Both the position numbers and the translations under genes were made by a program. Positions 58,401-64,000 of a stretch of 64,000 nucleotides of DNA are shown here, piece after piece. Numbering within the stretch: the first letter of the stretch is position 1; each line of letters starts with the position of its first letter. The notes under the pieces were generated by a model. The model saw only the letters and a program-made list of their open reading frames with translations. It had not been told where the DNA came from and did no database searches. Where the stretch lies: NCBI GenBank assembly GCA_012295275.1, contig CM022671.1:4081565-4145564 (forward strand), read 5' to 3'. Source of the stretch: Chrysomallon squamiferum (Eukaryota > Mollusca > Gastropoda > Neomphalida > Peltospiridae).

Positions 58401-61138
58401 AGATAGAGAAAATTGTAGACACTGTTATACGGGTTATTTAATTTTGTTGTTGATGTGAAACATGAAATAGATGCATGATTATATTTCATATTTCCAGCAT
58501 GGCCTCAATTGCTGCAGCAAGTAGTGGAGGTGCACAGGTTTGTAAATACATTACTGTTACCAGCTGTGCAATATTTAGTTCATTACTTATTACTGTTACA
58601 TGTACCATGATTTTTTTATATATATATTTTTTTTTTTCCAAATAAAATTTGTCATCTTATTAAGTTGGTCTGAGTGACGTATATAAACTAAATTCATTTT
58701 GTTTCATTTTATCATTTTAGTGACGACATTAAAATTCTTGTTCATCAGTAATGACTAACCATATTATTGGAATTTATATTTTAAACAAAAAAAAAAAAAA
58801 AAAAAAAAAAAAATTGTTTTTCTAAACATACTGAAAATGTCATTTAATAAGGTGACAAGGTACAGAATACTGCAATGAATTTACTTGAATGTTCAAACTT
58901 GTGTATAGTTTGTGTTAGAAGGTTCAGTTTTGACCAAATATTAAGCAGTATAAAGAATGATTAATTAAATGTTACTTTATTTACAGAGTGAGTACTATCA
59001 GTCATTTTTTCCTGGCACTGAATATCCGGCCAGTTACGAACATGGAGGATATATTGATGGTAGTGGTCAGTATTACGAGGGTCACTCATATGAATACTCT
59101 CAGTACTATGGGTCTACATTTGGTCAGCCTTCCATTGCTGGAACCAACTCAACACAGACACAGAGTAAATATTTTTAGATTGTTTTATATTTGTTTTATA
59201 CAAATTGATGGTCCTCTGGTATTTGTTTTAGGTGTTAGTTTAAAAATAAATAAATCGATTTTAACGAAAACTTGGGCATGGTAAAACTTCAGAAATGATT
59301 GTCAAGTATTGAATAGATTTTTATAATTAACAATTTAGGTGTTGATAAAGTATTATTTCATCAACAGAGATAATTCAATACAAATTTTATGATTTGTATT
59401 TTTAATTCAGAAATTATTTTCAAAATTTATGCTTCAATCAAACGTGTGGATTTTTAAAATTTCTGTGTATCTTTCAGCAGTCCATTATTTCTTAGAATCA
59501 GATTTTAAAGTATTACTGAATTTACAAACATTTCATCTGATGCTAGTTTTCACAATGTCAAAAAAAAAAGTAGAAGTCAAAACTCCCCCTCTATATTAAA
59601 ATGTTCAATCCCAAACTCTGAAGAGTAATAAAATATCTACAATGTTTTCATTTTACAGTTGATTCTACAAATGCTGCAGCTGCAGTTGCCCAAGCAGCCA
59701 TAGCTCAGGCCAATGCTGCCAAACAATACCAGAAACAGGTTAGAGATTTACACATTATTTTCAAATAGAAAACAGATTTCAGTTATAATTTTTATAGGTT
59801 ATGTTATCGGAGTTTAAAAAAAAAAATTGTAGATCTGCTCAGCAACAAGTTTTGAAAAGGTGATATTTGGGGGGGGTTATGATATGTAATTACAGTTTTG
59901 AATTATATTTAAAGAAAAAATTTAAGTTATTTAAATGATTGACAGCAAAGGCAAAAATGTAATTCTGCTGAATGTTTTAAAAGTGTTTAAATATATTCCA
60001 GTATAGATAAGAGATTTCTTTAAAATGTGTTAACCAGTTTAATTTTGTCTCAGTTAACAGAACCAGTCATCCAAGCACCACCCGTGAGCACCACAGTGAC
60101 AACTGTATCCCCAACCCCAGTAACAAACACCTCCCAGGACTACACAAAATATCGTGAGTACAGCAAATAGGTTTTATAACTGTGTAATCCTAGTTATTTG
60201 TCACTAATGCTGAATATTGTTATTTTTTTTTTTTTTTGTTAAAATAATGCACAAGTTGTAAAATTCATGTAGAGGTGTTTCTTTTCCATTTCTTAATTTT
60301 TAACACCATAAATTCTTTTTGTTTGATCTTTTTTTACCTTTCAGTTTTAATATTTAAGTTTTAGTTTTTTAAAGATAATTCAGTTAGTTCTTATATCATA
60401 TACTATTTACTACATATGTATGAGATGAAGGTTTAACAAATTACATCTCTTGATTCAGCTCCCCCTGATGTGTCGACATACCAATATGACGAGTCATCTG
60501 GATATTACTTTGATCCAACTACTGGCTTGTACTATGATGCCAATTCACAGGTAATAACTTAATTAATTTTTTTATGTTTTGATTATTCCACTGTGATATT
60601 CAGTTGTGCCCATCAACATACAGAATAACCTTTTTCTAACAAGTCATCTTTAATATATTTTTTCTAAATGCCAGACCTTATTTTGAGGAAGTTACACAGT
60701 AGAGAGATCATTGATTATAACAACTGTTTTATTTTCAGTACTACTACAATGCCCAGACTTGCCAGTTTATGTACTGGGATGCTGAAAAAAGCACATACCT
60801 GCCTGCACCCTCAGACTCGCAGACAGAAGAAACCACGGAAACCTCTAATGTTGACAAGTCTAAGAAAGATAAGGATAAGAAAGAAAAAGTGAAAATAGCC
60901 AAGAAGATAGCAAAGGTTGGTTTTAACTCACGACTGAAGTAACTTGAACTTTGGTCAGACTTCACTATATTGGTTTGAACTGATCACATTAAACTGTGTT
61001 TATTTACAATCACCAAACACACATTGTTGCATTATTCATAGGGTCATATTTCACATTTTGTAAATATTGTGAAATAAAGGTAATTCTTTTTAAGACATCT
61101 ATTTTTTAAAATGGTTTCACCTATCTTTGGTGGGGTGG

Positions 61139-61176
<38 letters not shown>

Positions 61177-61623
61177 TTTTCAAATTTTGGGGTTTTAAGA
61201 ATTTTTTTTTGGTGTAGTATTATTATTATTATTTTTTTTTTTAAATTGCTAATATTATAGTCAGTAATCTTTAATGTGTCTCTTTTCATTTTGCTACAGG
61301 ATATGGAAAAATGGGCCAAGTCCATGAATGCACAAAAAGAAATGAAAACAAAAATTAATCTACCTTCATTTGGTAAAAAGGAAGAAAAAGAATCTGCCTC
61401 TGCAGATGCTGGCTTCAACATTCTGGCAATGGCAGTAAGTTTTAAATCCTTTATTTTCTTATTTCAGTAAATATTTTTCCTGTAAGTTCACTATAAACAG
61501 ATGGTAGATAACCAAATTTTGGTATTTGGATACATGTTTAAGCTAATCACTAATAATTAAGCTCATAAAAAGTTGATAATTTGGCATCTCTCAAATCCCA
61601 CTTATATAAGATTAATTCAGTAC

Positions 61624-61654
<31 letters not shown>

Positions 61655-64000
61655 TGTAAACTTGCTATAAACACTTTTTTTTTTCTTCAGAAACCTGGTG
61701 GTCCAGAAGATAAAAAATTGATGCCTCCACCTCCAACTGTAAGTAAAAAATAATTTTTATTTAAAAACAAATTACTAAGAAAATGTTCACACAGGATGAA
61801 TGCTTTTCCCACCACCCAATCAAAAACCCAACAAATCTGTTCAATTTTGGTATTTGTTTGTTTTGTGTTGTGTGCCTTCCTTTTGTGAGGATGTATATGT
61901 AAAAGATTTCTTGTTGGCAGGGCATCAGCAAATTATATTACTGATTCTGTTAATATAGGTAAATGATAAATTTGTTCCATCAGATGTCTAAAGTATTTGC
62001 ATGAAAAACTTGACATTTTAGAGTTAAAAAGGCTGAAAATTTTATTGTAGAAAGCTACAGACAGATTTAATTCTAATTAACTACTTAGTTTTATCTGCCA
62101 ATAAGTGTTTTAACTCTAAAAATGTAAGAATATATAAATACTAAATAGATAATTTTGTTCATTTCACAGCCTGGTGGAAAAGGTTCTCAGTCATCAGTGC
62201 CTGGTCTGGTTGCATCATATGGTGGTGACAGTGATGATGAGGAAGATGATGATGCATCAGGTTCAGGATCCAATAAACTGGATGAGAGCAAACTTGTAGA
62301 CTGGAACAAACTAGCCTGTCTGTTATGCAAACGTCAATTCCAGTCAAAAGAAATACTTTCCAAACACACTCAGTTTTCTGAGCTACATAAGGTATGATAC
62401 ATCTTAAATTTGTGTCCATCAGTCATAAGTATTTGTTGTCCACACAATAAATAAACAGCATTACTTATTAATAAAAATACACAGCCATATATTCTAGTAT
62501 ATTCTAGTACCATGAAAACTTAAAAGTTGACATTAAAATGACACTAAAATTTATATTTATATTTAATTTTTAGAAGTTTTGTGCATGTGTTATTTTTAAG
62601 ATACTTTATCACCATATATACTTGGGTTTTATTTTTGCAGCAAAATATGGAGGCAATACATAGTTCAAAACATAGTTCAACAGATAAAATTGAGGTGAGA
62701 TTTGTATTTCTTGTGATATTTTGTTAGAACATTTATTACTTCTGTCAGTCCATCATGTTTTTCACTACTAATATAACTTTAGAGCTTCTTTGTAATTCTC
62801 TTGGATTTGAAAAACTTACAGCCCATATATACCTTACCCATTGTATTTATAAGATTTGTTCAGGATTTTTGTTATAATTTATTGTATTTAAAAATAATAA
62901 TAATACTAATAAAAATAAAGGAAAATTGTTTTGTTAATGTTACCATAATTACTTGGAAATGGTTAATATTAAATTGGGATTAACTAATTTTAAAAAATAA
63001 TTTACTTGGCTTGATAAAACTTTATTGATGGGAGATAACTAGATGTGAATAACTTCCTATTTTAACTGTAGATTTTTCATAATTTTCAGTATCGTGATCG
63101 TGCAAAAGAAAGAAGACAAAAATATGGAGCAGCCTCTCCTCCTGAACCAAAAAAACGCTACCATCCTCCTGTCGAAGAGTTGTAAGATATTTATTTGTAT
63201 AGTTGGCAATAGTGATATGTATTTCTTATAACAAAATGTATCTTTTATCATCAACCATTTGAAGGATTTTAATTTAATTATTACCTTTTTTTCTGTACAT
63301 TTTTTAATCATAAAATAATGTGAATTTGTATTTCACGTTTAACGTGATTTTAAAAAAACCAAGATGAAAACAGGTGCAGTGAATATCCTTCCAAACTCTT
63401 TCATTTGTTAGATGTCACCTGCTATTTTTTATTTGCATTTTTAATTTTGAATTTAAAATTTGTAATTTCACAGATACGAAGAACCAACGAAAGCAGGTAT
63501 TGGAGGTGACAATATTGGAAGCAAACTTTTACAAAAGATGGGATGGGCTCCTGGTGCTGGATTGGGAAAAGGCAAACAAGGAATCACTGTGCCAATTGAG
63601 GTAAGCTTTATTTTTATTTTTAGAACTCACAACTTGCAACATTTATATGTCTGGTGCCTCAAAGGGTTTTATATACTGAAGATAGTAATGAATTTTTAGC
63701 ATGTTAAAATCACAGCATAGTCCTCTTGATTTAGTCATGATAATTTTCACTATTTATTATTTCTTGTAAAATTCCCTTAAAATAGACGGTATGTTAACAG
63801 ATGTTTGTGAGTTAATTTAGTTGCATATTCATTTTTGTTTTCCAGTAATATGTGTGCTTGGCTTGAATAAGACAAGAATATATGCTGTAGTTTTATAATA
63901 AAGTTACTTAATAACTAAATTACTTTACCATTTTATTTTTAATTTTGCAGGCCAAACGTCGAGTACAGACGGCAGGATTAGGAGCAAAAGGAGCTAATAT
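52471..64000 (+). CDS. RBM5: RNA-binding protein 5/10-type splicing regulator, 3' end outside window
   Basis: Twenty-two exons with consistent phases: 52471-52772 (ATG 52474), 53148-53328, 53623-53748, 54138-54204, 55040-55113, 56510-56614, 57122-57182, 57431-57490, 57804-58068, 58498-58537, 58987-59164, 59659-59738, 60054-60153, 60459-60550, 60739-60915, 61300-61434, 61691-61738, 62170-62391, 62641-62694, 63090-63181, 63474-63600, 63951-64000+. About 877 residues are visible: acidic/Tyr-rich N-terminus, RS/RD-rich stretch (~101-155), RRM1 (~186-268, [10 protein letters not shown]), RanBP2-type zinc finger (~278-305, WSCSKCGVHNF...YCFKC), RRM2 (~325-410, SRGFAFVEM), Ala/Gln linker, OCRE (~548-600, [18 protein letters not shown]), C2H2 finger (~748-770, [17 protein letters not shown]) and G-patch (~820-870, [20 protein letters not shown]). 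This order is diagnostic of RBM5/RBM6/RBM10. Known role: nuclear, spliceosome-associated regulator of exon skipping and 3' splice-site choice. Invertebrates usually have one gene, so RBM5 versus RBM10 is a naming choice. Final GLGAKGAN shows that only a few dozen residues are missing. Confidence 0.95.

Overview
This is a 64 kb window of a eukaryotic (invertebrate animal) genome. It is AT-rich and packed with simple repeats: long (GA)n/(CT)n tracts, ATT/TTTA/ACAT arrays, TG/CA runs and poly-T. Only a few intron-containing genes are present. Genes were identified by joining exons whose GT..AG borders and reading phases agree, then comparing the protein with remembered families. A lophotrochozoan, most likely a mollusc, is the best guess: a Death + nSTAND3 + ankyrin gene is typical of mollusc innate-immune repertoires, and the AAGGGA(A/G)ATAACTC-type motif seen several times is one I associate with mollusc dispersed repeats. 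Species is not resolved.

Layout. 1-23.6 kb: no supported gene. It alternates low-complexity DNA with 200-600 bp islands of non-repetitive, more GC-rich sequence (candidate regulatory DNA), plus one small hAT-like MITE candidate, a G-quadruplex cluster, several decayed minisatellites and a 27-bp direct repeat. 23.81-27.43 kb (+): a four-exon gene encoding Death domain - nSTAND3-type NTPase - ankyrin repeats, with a TATA-like element upstream. Its last exon carries two compensating 1-base frame changes. 30.40-46.44 kb (-): a complete nine-exon PRDM14 orthologue (PR/SET domain plus six zinc fingers, 482 aa), whose introns hold most of the repeats and one non-repetitive island with a POU octamer and duplicated CCAAT motifs. 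51.5-64 kb (+): a promoter candidate (CCAAT boxes, ZNF143/STAF-type site) followed by an RBM5/RBM10-type splicing regulator. Twenty-two coding exons are visible; the gene runs off the right edge within its last, G-patch-proximal exon.

The STAND gene and PRDM14 are convergent (about 3 kb apart); PRDM14 and the RBM gene are divergent (about 5 kb apart). The three genes belong to unrelated processes (innate immune/cell-death signalling, germline/pluripotency-type transcription control, pre-mRNA splicing), and nothing suggests a shared pathway. The least ordinary item is the Death-nSTAND3-ANK gene: a probable NLR-like sensor assembled from a symmetric phase-1 Death-domain exon, with a possible frameshift defect or assembly error.
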